A stretch of DNA of 17,500 nt from Trachelipus rathkii (lineage: Eukaryota; Arthropoda; Malacostraca; Isopoda; Trachelipodidae). The stretch lies in the NCBI GenBank assembly GCA_015478945.1, contig JABUQX010002920.1:1-17500 (forward strand), given 5' to 3'. Shown here piece after piece: positions 1 to 9,240 of the stretch (position 1 is the stretch's first letter; each line of letters starts with the position of its first letter). The translations under genes were made by a program, and so were the position numbers. The notes under the pieces were generated by a model. That model saw only the letters and a program-made list of their open reading frames with translations, searched no databases and was not told the DNA's origin.

Positions 1-64
1 TATATATATATATATAGAGATATATATTATAAAGATATATATATATATAGAGTATATATTATTG

Positions 65-135
<71 letters not shown>
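1..135. repeat. (TA)n microsatellite flanking the left end
   Basis: Nearly pure TA with a few GA and ATT interruptions; the stretch from about 67 to 134 is uninterrupted. It directly abuts the left terminus of the inverted repeat and continues off the window. Confidence 0.95.
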
Positions 136-140
<5 letters not shown>

Positions 141-164
141 TAAGAGGTATTCCGCTCGTGCGGA

Positions 165-203
165 CCACCTCACCAGCGAAGAGCACAATCGCTTATCAGG
201 TGG
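165..203. repeat. Terminal hairpin, left end
   Basis: A 39-nt imperfect palindrome. CCACCTCA pairs with TCAGGTGG (one mismatch) and AGCGA pairs with TCGCT around a loop containing AGAGCACAA. It begins about 30 bp inside the end of the inverted repeat. The right-arm copy at 11395-11433 has a better outer stem (CCACCTGA with TCAGGTGG). Subterminal hairpins can be recognition structures in transposons; that role is inferred here. Confidence 0.75.
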
Positions 204-284
204 ATATTTTTTTTACTCAGCTACCTTCATGGGTGTTTTTTAGTTTTTTTATTTTTAGATTTTATTTATTTATTTTTTTTTATT

Positions 285-301
285 CCCTTAAGGCTTAAGG
301 G
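285..301. repeat. Left-only 17-bp palindrome
   Basis: CCCTTAAGGCTTAAGGG reads as a perfect palindrome around one central base, followed by a G-rich run. It is absent from the equivalent place in the right arm (around 11270), so it was gained on the left or lost on the right after the arms formed. Confidence 0.7.
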
Positions 302-349
302 GGGAGGGGCGTTTCGGAGTTCACCAACGCGTTTTCGCTTAACCGCAAG

Positions 350-425
350 GCCCCGCCGAACCGCGCCGAACCGCGCAGCACCGCACCGCACCGCACCGCA
401 CCGCACCGCACTGCACCAAGCCGGA
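350..425 (+). repeat. CpG-rich pentamer/decamer minisatellite, left
   Basis: About two copies of a decamer like CCGAACCGCG are followed by about six copies of CACCG. It is strikingly GC-rich in an AT-rich setting. The open frame on the minus strand through it (266-469) only translates the repeat and is not credible as a gene. The right counterpart is at 11157-11235. Confidence 0.9.
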
Positions 426-663
426 CCGTTTTTTTCGCTGTTTCGCATCCTCGTTTTTCTATAACTCATGAATGTATTTTAATATCCACGAATGCATCCA
501 TAGACACATACACTCACCCTTATACACACACACACACACCCTCATCATCCCAGTCCTTCCCTCCTACCCCGTTTCATTCACCGTATCTCTATACCCATTC
601 CATTCACCGTGACTGCTTTATCTGTCTGTGCTCTCCAAGAAGGTCTTCCTAATCCCCTATACC
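426..663. repeat. Unique arm block with short CA stretch, left
   Basis: Moderately complex sequence shared with 10921-11150 in reverse complement. It includes a short (CA)n near 523-538 and a pyrimidine-rich stretch at 545-640. No frame of note is seen. Shared order and near-identity with the right arm are what define it. Confidence 0.8.
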
Positions 664-681
664 TTCCAAAGTTAAGGTATA
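658..681. repeat. Short hairpin at the left-insert boundary
   Basis: TATACCTT at 658-665 pairs perfectly with AAGGTATA at 674-681 across an 8-nt loop. It lies exactly where left/right arm homology breaks off (about 664). Confidence 0.65.
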
Positions 682-1091
682 ATACCTCCAAATATGCGTA
701 TGTTGTAACAAAGATATATTATTATTATTATTAAACTTGACTATAAAATTAATTAATTTTATAGTCAAATTTACAGAGTTATGATGTCATGAATAATAAA
801 ACATGTATGTATAATGCATTACCACATAAAAATGATATATATATTTACCTTAATTTTCCTGAATTTGTGCCACATTGAACTTTCGATAACTACTTTTTAT
901 ATATTTATATATATTATTATTATTACATATATATTATATTATTATTATTATTATTATATATTAGTTATTATATATAATACATAAATGATGGAGGACCTGG
1001 CAGATGCTATTATATATATATATATATACATACATATATATTATACATATATATATATATATATACATATTATTATTATTATATATATATA
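664..1091. repeat. Left-arm-only AT-rich insert
   Basis: About 0.43 kb with no counterpart in the right arm, where the flanking homologies (310-663 and 1092 onward) are separated by only about 60 bp (10859-10920). It contains (ATT)n and (TA)n tracts and a long perfect palindrome at 737-768. It may be an insertion on the left or a deletion on the right. No coding frame is seen. It has no obvious target duplication beyond TA-rich ends. Confidence 0.75.
737..768. repeat. 32-bp perfect palindrome
   Basis: TTGACTATAAAATTAA at 737-752 is followed directly by its exact reverse complement at 753-768, with no loop. It could extrude as a cruciform or be a target of a symmetric binding protein. It lies only in the left-arm insert. 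Confidence 0.9.
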
Positions 1092-1440
1092 GTTGCTCTT
1101 GTACTCTTCTGGAAGGTTTCACAGGTATCCTGAACCCCTTGGGCCTTCTTTAAGGAATGGTCGCCACATGTCATTTTATACTACTACTTAGTCATGTATA
1201 TGCACAGACGTTTGCGCATGCATGTATATGCATTATGCGCACGCGCATAACATCTTCTATCTTCTGATGCGAATCATCCCACCCACAAGAATGAACAAAG
1301 GAATTGTGGGAATTTAAAAAAGTGACTCTCCATGTCACTGACAGAACTGGAACTCGACCCGTAGCCTCTTAAGGAAGTGTATAGGACTTAACTAATTGGG
1401 CTCAGGCTGAATGCCCTTTAATATATAAACAAATGTTACT
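1092..1440. repeat. Unique conserved arm block, left
   Basis: Complex sequence, nearly identical in reverse complement to 10510-10858. It contains ATGCGC/GCGCAT-rich alternating DNA at 1200-1250, which is shortened in the right arm (near 10700-10740), and the tRNA-like boxes listed separately. No reading frame is recognised. Confidence 0.85.
1349..1404 (-). repeat. tRNA-like split promoter (SINE-like), left
   Basis: Read on the minus strand, TGAGCCCAATTAG at 1404-1392 resembles an A box, and GGGTCGAGTTCC at 1360-1349 resembles a B box (consensus GGTTCGANNCC). Spacing is tRNA-like. No intact cloverleaf is apparent, so this is more likely a remnant of a tRNA-derived SINE than a tRNA gene. A tail and boundaries were not identified. 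Confidence 0.4.
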
Positions 1441-1474
1441 TATATATAAATCATTTTTATGCATACAAAAATTT

Positions 1475-1492
1475 TGGAAATAGCTATTTCCA
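1475..1492. repeat. 18-bp perfect palindrome, left
   Basis: TGGAAATAGCTATTTCCA is its own reverse complement. The same palindrome is intact in the right arm at 10459-10476, although flanking bases have changed. Confidence 0.85.
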
Positions 1493-1539
1493 TATTAAAA
1501 GTATAGAAAAAGCGCATCTCGATTTTGCATTTTATATAT

Positions 1540-1570
1540 ATGCAATTTATATATATATATATATATATAA

Positions 1571-1633
<63 letters not shown>

Positions 1634-1648
1634 TTATATATATATATA

Positions 1649-1705
<57 letters not shown>

Positions 1706-1722
1706 AAAGAGAGAGAGAGAGT
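1540..1722. repeat. (TA)n microsatellite, left arm
   Basis: Long alternating TA with a few interruptions, ending in (GA)n at 1709-1720. Frames on both strands through it encode only Tyr-Ile polymers. Confidence 0.95.
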
Positions 1723-1805
1723 AAAATCGCTATCCATCCATAATAATAATAATAATATAGCATATAAACATACTTACATACTTCCATTACAGTACACATA
1801 CATCC

Positions 1806-2640
<835 letters not shown>

Positions 2641-3430
2641 ATTACATACTTTAAGCAGCAAATCAGTAAATCAATAGAGGTGTTACCTAACACCGAGAGG
2701 GATTAGTATGTTTTTGTTTTACTGCTTTACTGCTTACTGCTTTAACTCATGTTTAACTCATGTTTTACTGTTTTAACTTATATGTTTTACTGTTTTAACC
2801 TCACATATTTATTAATTACACATATCTTTAAAGCAGTAAATCATAAATCAATAGAGGTGCTACCTAACAAAGAGATTAGTATGCTTTTGTTTTACTGCTT
2901 TTACTGCTTTAACTCATGTTTTACTGCTTTAACTCATGTTTTACTGTTTTAACTCATATATTTATTAACATTATAATTTTAAAGCAGTAAATCAGTAAAT
3001 CAATAGAGGTGTTACTAATACCATATTAGTGGTATTATTACTGGCCATTATTTAACTCATGTTTTACTAGTTTAATCCATGTTTTACTGCTTTGTCTCTT
3101 CTGCTTTACTGCTTTAACTTTCTGCTTTACTGTTTTAACTTTCTGCTTTACTGTTTAACTCATGTTTTTACTGCTTTAACTCATGTTTTACTGTTTTAAC
3201 TCACATTATTCATTAACATTACATACCTGAAAGCGAAAATCAGTAAATTACGAGGTGTTACTCTAACACCAAGTAAATACTAGTATGCTTTTTGTTTTAC
3301 TGTTTTACTGCTTTAACCTTATGTTTTACTGCTTTAACTCATGTTTTACTGCTTTAACTTTCTGCTTTACTGCTTAATTTCTGCTTTACTGTTTTAACTT
3401 TCTGCTTTACTGTTTTAACTCATATATTTA
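2641..3430 (+). repeat. TTTACTGCTTTA iteron array, left
   Basis: A higher-order tandem repeat. Each large unit starts with an inverted copy (AAAGCAGTAAATCAGTAAAT), then GAGGTGTTACCTAACACC, GATTAGTATGCTTTTG, and several direct copies of TTTACTGCTTTAACTCATG, closing with a CATATATTTATTAACATTA-like junction. Unit starts are near 2641, 2820, 2970 and 3222, with varying copy numbers of the short motif. The reversed 12-mer plus the direct 12-mers allow hairpins. The array is not CRISPR-like because no unique spacers separate the repeats. Confidence 0.92.
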
Positions 3431-3600
3431 TTACTATTATGTTTTTTTATTTCTGTTTTAATACTTTTTATTTATTTTTTATTATTATTTTTATTTATTT
3501 TTATTATTATTTTTATTATTTTTATTATTTTATTTTTATTATTTTTAATTATACTTAGTGTTATTTACTTCATGCCTATTGTTATTATTATTTAGAACAC
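3431..3600 (+). repeat. ATT-rich tract plus junction module A, left
   Basis: A pyrimidine-biased TTTATT/ATTATT tract ends in a distinctive segment, ATACTTAGTGTTATTTACTT to TTAGAACAC (3551-3600). This segment recurs twice in the central spacer (5653-5702 and 5826-5875) and, reversed, near 8314-8361 in the right arm. Confidence 0.85.
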
Positions 3601-3981
3601 ACCTACACACGTGAGCGTGCGCACACACACACAACACACACACGTTATCACACACACACGCACTACACCCATACACGATTCACTTATGATTATCTTTACA
3701 TTTACCCATATGATACTACATTTCACACTTTATATTATTACGTGCGGGTCACACACACACACTTACACTTATACACACATTCACTATGATATCTTATACA
3801 CACATTCACTATGACACTTACATTTATCCATAGAAACATACATTCCACCCACACTCAAAAACACACTTACTTACACACACACACACACACACACACACAG
3901 ATTTACTTACACACACACACACCATACACACACACACAGATTTACTTACACACACACAGATTTACTTACACTCGCACACAG

Positions 3982-4022
<41 letters not shown>

Positions 4023-4030
4023 ACACACAC
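3601..4030 (+). repeat. CA-rich zone with AGATTTACTTAC units, left
   Basis: (CA)n mixed with units such as CACACAGATTTACTTACAC (about four copies, 3896-3990) and CACATTCACTATGA (two copies, 3776-3812). The right arm (7872-8313) has more copies of both. Frames here encode only Thr-His peptides. Confidence 0.9.
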
Positions 4031-4556
4031 TCACACATATAACGTATAATTTATTAAAACATTTTATGTTTTAATTAAACACGTACATTTATATTACTCA
4101 TTCAAATATAACTAAAATTATTTCAAAGTTTCTTAAAACCTCTATAATAAATCAATCATTATCTTTGAACAAAGAATTTATTATTAACTGTTAATACTTT
4201 TTGTTTATAAATTTTATAACTATCAAGTTTTAAAATAATTTTTACTAAAATTTTATGAAATTTTATTAAAAACATATATTTTACGTACCTTAAAGCAATA
4301 AATCAGTAAGGCCAGCCCCTAGCACCCCTCTACATCAAGCTATGCCACGTTTTGTTCTATTGACTTACTGCTTTACATCATCTTTAGCCATGTAATAAGT
4401 ATAAAATAACAAAATAAGTTCTTCTCTGCTAACATAACATGTATTTTATTAAAATCATTCTAAGTTTTTATTTAAAAATAACAATTATTCACTTACATTT
4501 ATATTATTCGCTCGATGTTAACTAAAAATATTTCAAAGTTTTTTAAATAATTCGGA
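4031..4556 (+). repeat. AT-rich arm block with 410-bp-spaced duplication
   Basis: Positions 4081-4140 align without gaps to 4491-4550 at an offset of 410 bp (about 47 of 60 positions match by eye). The preceding segments 4039-4080 and 4440-4490 also look related. Between them, 4257-4310 is a diverged single copy of the iteron-array entry module (AAATTTTATTAAAAACAT then TTAAAGCAATAAATCAGTAA). The block therefore grew by segmental duplication of arm modules. Mirrored in the right arm at about 7365-7870. Confidence 0.75.
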
Positions 4557-4641
4557 TTTTCTTTATTATTATTATTATTATCTATGTACATTGACAATCC
4601 ATCACGAGAAAACACAACTACCCTCACTCCTTACAGATACG

Positions 4642-4756
4642 AAACTGACCTCTCTCTGTAAAATGTGCTGAAATAACTACTTTAGGTCTAAATTTAGGAT
4701 AATCCTTTTTGTAACCCGGAGCGAATTAAGCCTAATTCCAGGTCAAAATATATTTC
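4642..4756 (+). repeat. Tandem duplication of about 115 bp, copy 1 (left arm)
   Basis: It runs from AAACTGACC to CCAGGTCAAAATATATTTC. It shares with copy 2 the marks CTGTAAAATGTG, AATAACTAC, CTAAATTTAGGATAA, CCTTTTTGTA and CCAGGTCAAAA. Mirrored in the right arm near 7140-7255. Confidence 0.85.
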
Positions 4757-4874
4757 AAACTGACCTTTTTCTGTAAAATGTGGTGCAATAACTACGTTAG
4801 GCCTAAATTTAAGCCTAAATTTAGGATAAGCCTTTTTGTAGACGGGCTAATTTAATCCTAATACCAGGTCAAAA
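4757..4874 (+). repeat. Tandem duplication of about 115 bp, copy 2 (left arm)
   Basis: Adjacent to copy 1 and diverged from it, with an extra CTAAATTTAAGC insertion near 4804-4815. The copies diverge from one another more than the arms do, so this duplication predates the inverted repeat. Confidence 0.85.
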
Positions 4875-4988
4875 GGTAATTCCCGTATAGACAAGAATCA
4901 TTGTTATTTTTATAAATATATTTCCAACTGAAACATGCTGGATCGGTAAGATCCTTTAAGCAGGTAAAAAGGAAATGTTTTCCTTACT

Positions 4989-5039
4989 TGTGATTGGCCG
5001 GGGTAATCCTTATCTCTATATGACCTCGTATGTGATTGG
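4989..5039 (+). promoter_or_regulatory. Paired inverted CCAAT boxes, left arm
   Basis: TGTGATTGG occurs at 4989-4997 and 5031-5039, 42 bp apart, in a complex, non-microsatellite stretch. The reverse complement CCAATCACA is preserved in the right arm at 6853-6861 and 6896-6904. ATTGG/CCAAT is the NF-Y core motif. A promoter role is only a guess, since no gene lies downstream and no TATA box is evident. Confidence 0.3.
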
Positions 5040-5299
5040 TCGAGAATTTTATCGTCTTTTGAAAATTAACTTTGTTCTTTAAACTTGTATTTGAGCAGGT
5101 GTGTTTTATTATCTTTTAGACCCAAACTCATTTTAAAATCATAGTCATTTTAGCTGTTAAGCGATGCACAAGTTATCTGATTTGTATTAAAAGTGTTTTA
5201 TTTTTACTAAGTGTATATCATATTTATAATAAATACTTACATTGAGGAATAATTATTAATTTCACTAGAATAGATAATAATTAATTCACTAGTTCATAA

Positions 5300-5377
5300 G
5301 CTAACCACCAGGGCTCAGCATGAGCCCCACCCGCAAAGGCAGTCAACCCCGCACCCGCTGGTGCGTCCCGCCGCGTC
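5300..5377 (+). repeat. Conserved GC-rich inner arm segment, left
   Basis: CCACCAGGGCTCAGCATGAG and onward is nearly identical in reverse complement to 6518-6590. It includes GGCTCAGCATGAGCC, an 8-bp inverted pair around GCTCA/TGAGC. It leads directly into the 42-bp repeat. Confidence 0.8.
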
Positions 5378-5494
5378 CCCGCCCGCCGCGTGCGCCCGCA
5401 GGCGCAATATTTCCGCGTTCCCGCCCGCCGCGTGCGCCCGCAGGCGCAATATTTCCGCGTTCCCGCCCGCCGCGTGCGCCCGCAGGCGCAAATT
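5378..5494 (+). repeat. 42-bp CpG-rich minisatellite at spacer edge, left
   Basis: Three units with 42-bp period (starting 5378, 5420 and 5462; the last partial), each with CGCCCGCCGCGTGCG and CAGGCGCAATATTTCCGCG. Each unit can form a small TGCGCC-CGCA-GGCGCA hairpin. The period is a multiple of three, so two frames stay open (14-residue repeats such as PPRAPAGAIFPRSR), but the right copy has a 1-nt change in unit length, so coding is unlikely. Confidence 0.9.
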
Positions 5495-5534
5495 TAGGGC
5501 GAATTATGATTTAGGCCCCACACAACACACACAC

Positions 5535-5590
<56 letters not shown>

Positions 5591-5600
5591 CACTCACTCT

Positions 5601-5704
5601 TACACATATAACGTATAATTTATTAAAACATTTTATTTTTATTTTATTATTATACTTAGTGTTATTTACTTCATGCCTATTGTTATTATTATTTAGAACA
5701 CACA
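5601..5704 (+). repeat. Spacer module copy 1
   Basis: TACACATATAACGTATAATT, then an AT-rich middle, then ACTTAGTGTTATTTACTTC and TTTAGAACACAC. Near-identical to 5774-5877, a period of 173 bp. Its first half matches 4033-4068 and its second half matches 3551-3604 of the left arm, in swapped order. Confidence 0.9.
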
Positions 5705-5773
5705 TACACAAACACACACGCACAAATACACACACACACACACACACACACACCACTCACACGCACACTCACT

Positions 5774-5877
5774 TACACATATAGCGTATAATTTATTAAA
5801 ACATTTTATTTTTATTTTATTATTATACTTAGTGTTATTTACTTCAGGCCTATTGTTATTATTATTTAGAACACACA
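5774..5877 (+). repeat. Spacer module copy 2
   Basis: Second copy of the module at 5601-5704, with few substitutions (for example AGCGTATA for AACGTATA and CAGGCC for CATGCC). The two modules and the (CA)n tracts alternate. Confidence 0.9.
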
Positions 5878-5879
5878 TG

Positions 5880-5885
5880 CACACA

Positions 5886-5951
<66 letters not shown>
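5880..5951 (+). repeat. (CA)n microsatellite in spacer
   Basis: About 70 bp of almost pure CA. Long alternating purine-pyrimidine runs of this type can adopt Z-DNA. Confidence 0.95.
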
Positions 5952-5954
<3 letters not shown>

Positions 5955-5979
5955 ACACATACGCACCCACCCACTCGAT

Positions 5980-6195
5980 ATTTTGATCCCTCAACTTTGA
6001 TGCCTCAGCTTTTGATGCCCCAACTTTGATGTCTCAGTTTTGATGCCTCAACTTTGATGCCTCAGCTTTTGCCCCCGCTTTGATGCCTCAACTTTAATAA
6101 CTTAGCTTTGGTACCTCAGCTTTAGTGGTTCATCTTTGATGACTCATCTTTGATGGCGTCATCTTTGATACCACCTATATTGATGATTCAGCTTA
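5980..6195 (+). repeat. 15-bp minisatellite (CTTTGATGCCTCAAC) in spacer
   Basis: Roughly fourteen degenerate copies of a 14-15 bp unit, such as CTTTGATGCCTCAAC and CTTTTGATGCCTCAG, decaying toward the right (TTTGATGACTCAT, TTTGATGGCGTCAT). Found only in the spacer, not in the arms. It has no convincing frame. Confidence 0.9.
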
Positions 6196-6344
6196 TAAGC
6201 AGTTACACTTACCATAGACACTTACACTTACACTTATACACACATACACTATATCTCTTATTCACACATACGCACATACACATAGACACTTACGTTCACC
6301 ATAGACACTTACACTCACCCGCACACACAATATATCATATATAT

Positions 6345-6359
6345 ATATATAGTTATATA

Positions 6360-6423
<64 letters not shown>
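6345..6423. repeat. (TA)n at right spacer edge
   Basis: Near-pure TA tract that abuts the right-hand CpG-rich minisatellite. The left spacer edge has (CA)n instead, so the spacer is asymmetric. Confidence 0.95.
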
Positions 6424-6517
6424 CATTCGCGCGGGAATATTGCGCCTGCGGGCGCACGCGGCGGGCGGGAACGCGGAAATATTGCGCCTGCGGGCGCACG
6501 CGGCGGCGGGAACGCGG
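6424..6517 (-). repeat. 42-bp CpG-rich minisatellite at spacer edge, right
   Basis: Two units of the reverse complement of 5378-5494. In the outer unit, GCGGCGGCGGG replaces GCGGCGGGCGGG, a 1-bp loss that breaks any shared reading frame. The inner end reads CGCGCGAATGAAA and then enters (TA)n. Confidence 0.9.
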
Positions 6518-6559
6518 CGGGACGCACCAGCGGGTGCGGGGTTGACTGCCTTTGCGGGT

Positions 6560-7870
6560 GGGGCTCATGCTGAGCCCTGGTGGTTAGCTTATGAACTAGT
6601 GAATTAATTATTATCTATTCTAGTGAAATTAATAATTATTCCTCATGTAAGTATTTATTATAAATATGATATACACTTAGTAAAAATAAAACACTTTTAA
6701 TACAAATCAGATAACTTGTGCACCGCTTAACAGCTAAAATGACTATGATTTTAAAATGAGTTTGGGTCTAAAAGATAATAAAACACACACCTGCTCAAAT
6801 ACAAGTTGAAAGAACAAAGTTAATTTTCAAAAGACGATAAAATAATTCTCGACCAATCACATACGAGGTCATATAGAGATAAGGATTACCCCCGACCAAT
6901 CACAAGTAAGGAAAACATTTCCTTTTTACCTGCTTAAAGGATCTTACCGATCCAGCATGTTTCAGTTTGAAATATATATATAAAAATAATAATAACAATG
7001 ATTCTTGTCTATACGGGAATTACCTTTTGACCTGGTATTAGGATTAAATTAGCCCGTCTACAAAAAGGCTTATCCTAAATTTAGGCCTAAATTTAGGCCT
7101 AACGTAGTTATTGCACCACATTTTACAGAAAAAGGTCAGTTTGAAATATATTTTGACCTGGAATTAGGCTTAATTCGCTCCGGGTTACAAAAAGGATTAT
7201 CCTAAATTTAGACCTAAAGTAGTTATTTCAACACATTTTACAGAGAGAGGTCAGTTTCGTATCTGTAAGGAGTGAGGGTAGTTGTGTTTTCTCGTGATGG
7301 ATTGTCAATGTACATAGATAATAATAATAATAATAAAGAAAACCCGAATTATTTAAAAAACTTTGAAATATTTTTAGCTAACATCGAGTGAATAATATAA
7401 ATGTAAGTGAATAATTGTTATTTTTAAATAAAAACTTAGAATGATTTTAATAAAATACATGTTATGTTAGCAGAGAAGAACTTATTTTGTTATTTTTATA
7501 CTTATTACATGGCTAAAGATGATGTAAAGCAGTAAGTCAATAGAACAAAACGTGGCATAGCTTGATGTAGAGGGGTGCTAGGGGCTGGCCTTACTGATTT
7601 ATTGCTTTAAGGTACGTAAAATATATGTTTTTAATAAAATTTCATAAAATTTTAGTAAAAGTTATTTTAAAACTTGATAGTTATAAAATTTATAAACAAA
7701 AAAGTATTAACAGTTAATAATAAATTCTTTGTTCAAAGATAATGATTGATTTATTATAGAAGTTTTAAGAAACTTTGAAATAATTTTAGTTATATTTGAA
7801 TGAGTAATATAAATGTACGTGTTTAATTAAAACATAAAATGTTTTAATAAATTATACGTTATATGTGTAA
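6560..7870 (-). repeat. AT-rich conserved arm block, right
   Basis: Reverse complement of about 4031-5320 and one of the best-preserved parts of the arms. It carries mirrored copies of the CCAAT pair, the 115-bp duplication and the 410-bp-spaced duplication. Differences are small, such as ATAATTCTC against GAGAATTTT near 6841 and extra AAT triplets near 6985. No coding frame is seen. Confidence 0.85.
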
Positions 7871-7871
7871 G

Positions 7872-7882
7872 TGAGTGTGCGT

Positions 7883-7928
<46 letters not shown>

Positions 7929-8238
7929 CTGTGTGCGAGTGTAAGTAAATCTGTGTGTAAGTAAATCTGTGTATGAGTGTAAGTAAATCTGTGTGTGTAA
8001 GTAAATCTGTGTGTGCGTGTAAGTAAATCTGTGTGAGTAAGTAAATCTGTGAGTGTAAATGTAAGTGTCTATGGATAAATGTAAGTCATAGTGAATGTGT
8101 GTATAAGTATCATAGTGAATGTGTGTATAAGTATCATAGTGAATGTGTGTATAAGTGTAAATGTAAGTGTCTATGGGTAAATGTAAGTGTCATAGTGAAT
8201 GTGTGTATAAGTGTCATAGTGAATGTGTGTGTATGTGT

Positions 8239-8313
<75 letters not shown>
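7872..8313 (-). repeat. TG-rich minisatellite zone, right
   Basis: Counterpart of 3601-4030. It contains about seven GTAAGTAAATCTGTG-type units (7920-8050), about five CATAGTGAATGTGTGTATAA units (8088-8230) and a long pure (TG)n at about 8238-8314. Expansion relative to the left arm shows slippage after arm formation. Confidence 0.9.
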
Positions 8314-8315
<2 letters not shown>

Positions 8316-8474
8316 CTAAATAATAATAACAATAAGAATAATAACACTAAGTATAATAAAAATAATAAAAATAAAATAATAAAAATAATAAAAATAATAA
8401 TAAAAATAAATAAAAATAATAATAAAAATAAATAAAAAGTATTAAAACAAAATAAAAAACATAATGTTAATAAA

Positions 8475-9240
8475 TATATGAGTTAAAGCAGTAAAGCAGA
8501 AAGTTAAAACAGTAAATAGCAGAAAGTTAAAGCAGTAAAGGGAGGTTAAAAGCAGTGAAAACATGAGTTAAAGCAGAAAAACATGATAAAGCAAAGTGAG
8601 TAAAACAAAAGATAATAATCCCCTTGGTGTTAGGTGTAACACTCTATTGATTTACATTGGATTTACTGCTTTAAGGCAGAAGAATGAATATATGAGTTAA
8701 AACAGTAAAACATATGAGTTAAAGCAGTAAAACAGTAAGTTAAAGCAGTAAAGCAGAAAGTTAAAGCAGTAAAGCAGAAAGTTAAAGCAGTAAAGCAGAG
8801 AGAAGCAGTAAACATGAGTTAAAGCAGTAAAACATGAATTAAAGAGTAAACCAGTAAAACAAAAGCATACTAATCCCCCTTTGGTGTTAGGTAATTTATT
8901 GATTTTACCGATTACTGCTTTAAGGTATGTAATGTTAATGAATATGTGAGTTAAAACAGTAAAACATATGAGTTAAAGCAGAAACATGAGCAAAGCAGAA
9001 GAGAAACAAAAGCATAATATCCTCCTTAGGTGTTAGTAAAGAGTACCTCTATTGATTTACTGATTTACTGCTTTAAGGTATGTAATGTTAATAAATATAT
9101 GAGTTAAAGCAGTAAAACATATGAGTTAAAGCAGTAAAACATGAGTTAAAGCAGTAAAGCAGTAAAACAAAAGCATACTAATCCCCCTTAGGTGTTAGGT
9201 AACACCTCTATTGATTTACTGATTTACTGCTTTAAGGTGT
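8475..9240 (-). repeat. TTTACTGCTTTA iteron array, right
   Basis: Reverse complement of 2641-3430, with GAGTTAAAGCAGTAAAACAT-type motifs in about four large units and TTACTGCTTTAAGGTATGTA junctions near 8657-8680, 8915-8935, 9065-9085 and 9220-9245. Motif counts and small indels differ from the left arm, so the arrays have evolved separately for a time. Confidence 0.92.

Larger units (their letters stand above)
5509..6423 (+). other. Central spacer (palindrome loop)
   Basis: Not inverted-repeated as a whole. In order: (CA)n (5522-5600), module copy 1, CA-rich DNA, module copy 2, (CA)n (5880-5951), a 15-bp minisatellite, CA-rich DNA with ACTTACACTTACCATAGACA-like units, and (TA)n (6361-6420). 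No credible gene is seen; the frames encode His-Thr or Val-Cys repeats. Confidence 0.85.

Noticed and set aside
355..420. Telomere-like array
   Set aside because: The CACCG pentamer does not match TTAGG, TTAGGG or other known animal telomere units.
2641..3430. CRISPR-like array
   Set aside because: Repeats are contiguous or nested with no unique equal-length spacers, and the setting is eukaryotic.
5320..5618. Frames with Pro-Arg-Ala-Pro-Ala-Gly repeats through the 42-bp minisatellite
   Set aside because: Frame stays open only because the period is a multiple of three; the right-arm copy has lost one base in a unit, so the frame is not conserved.
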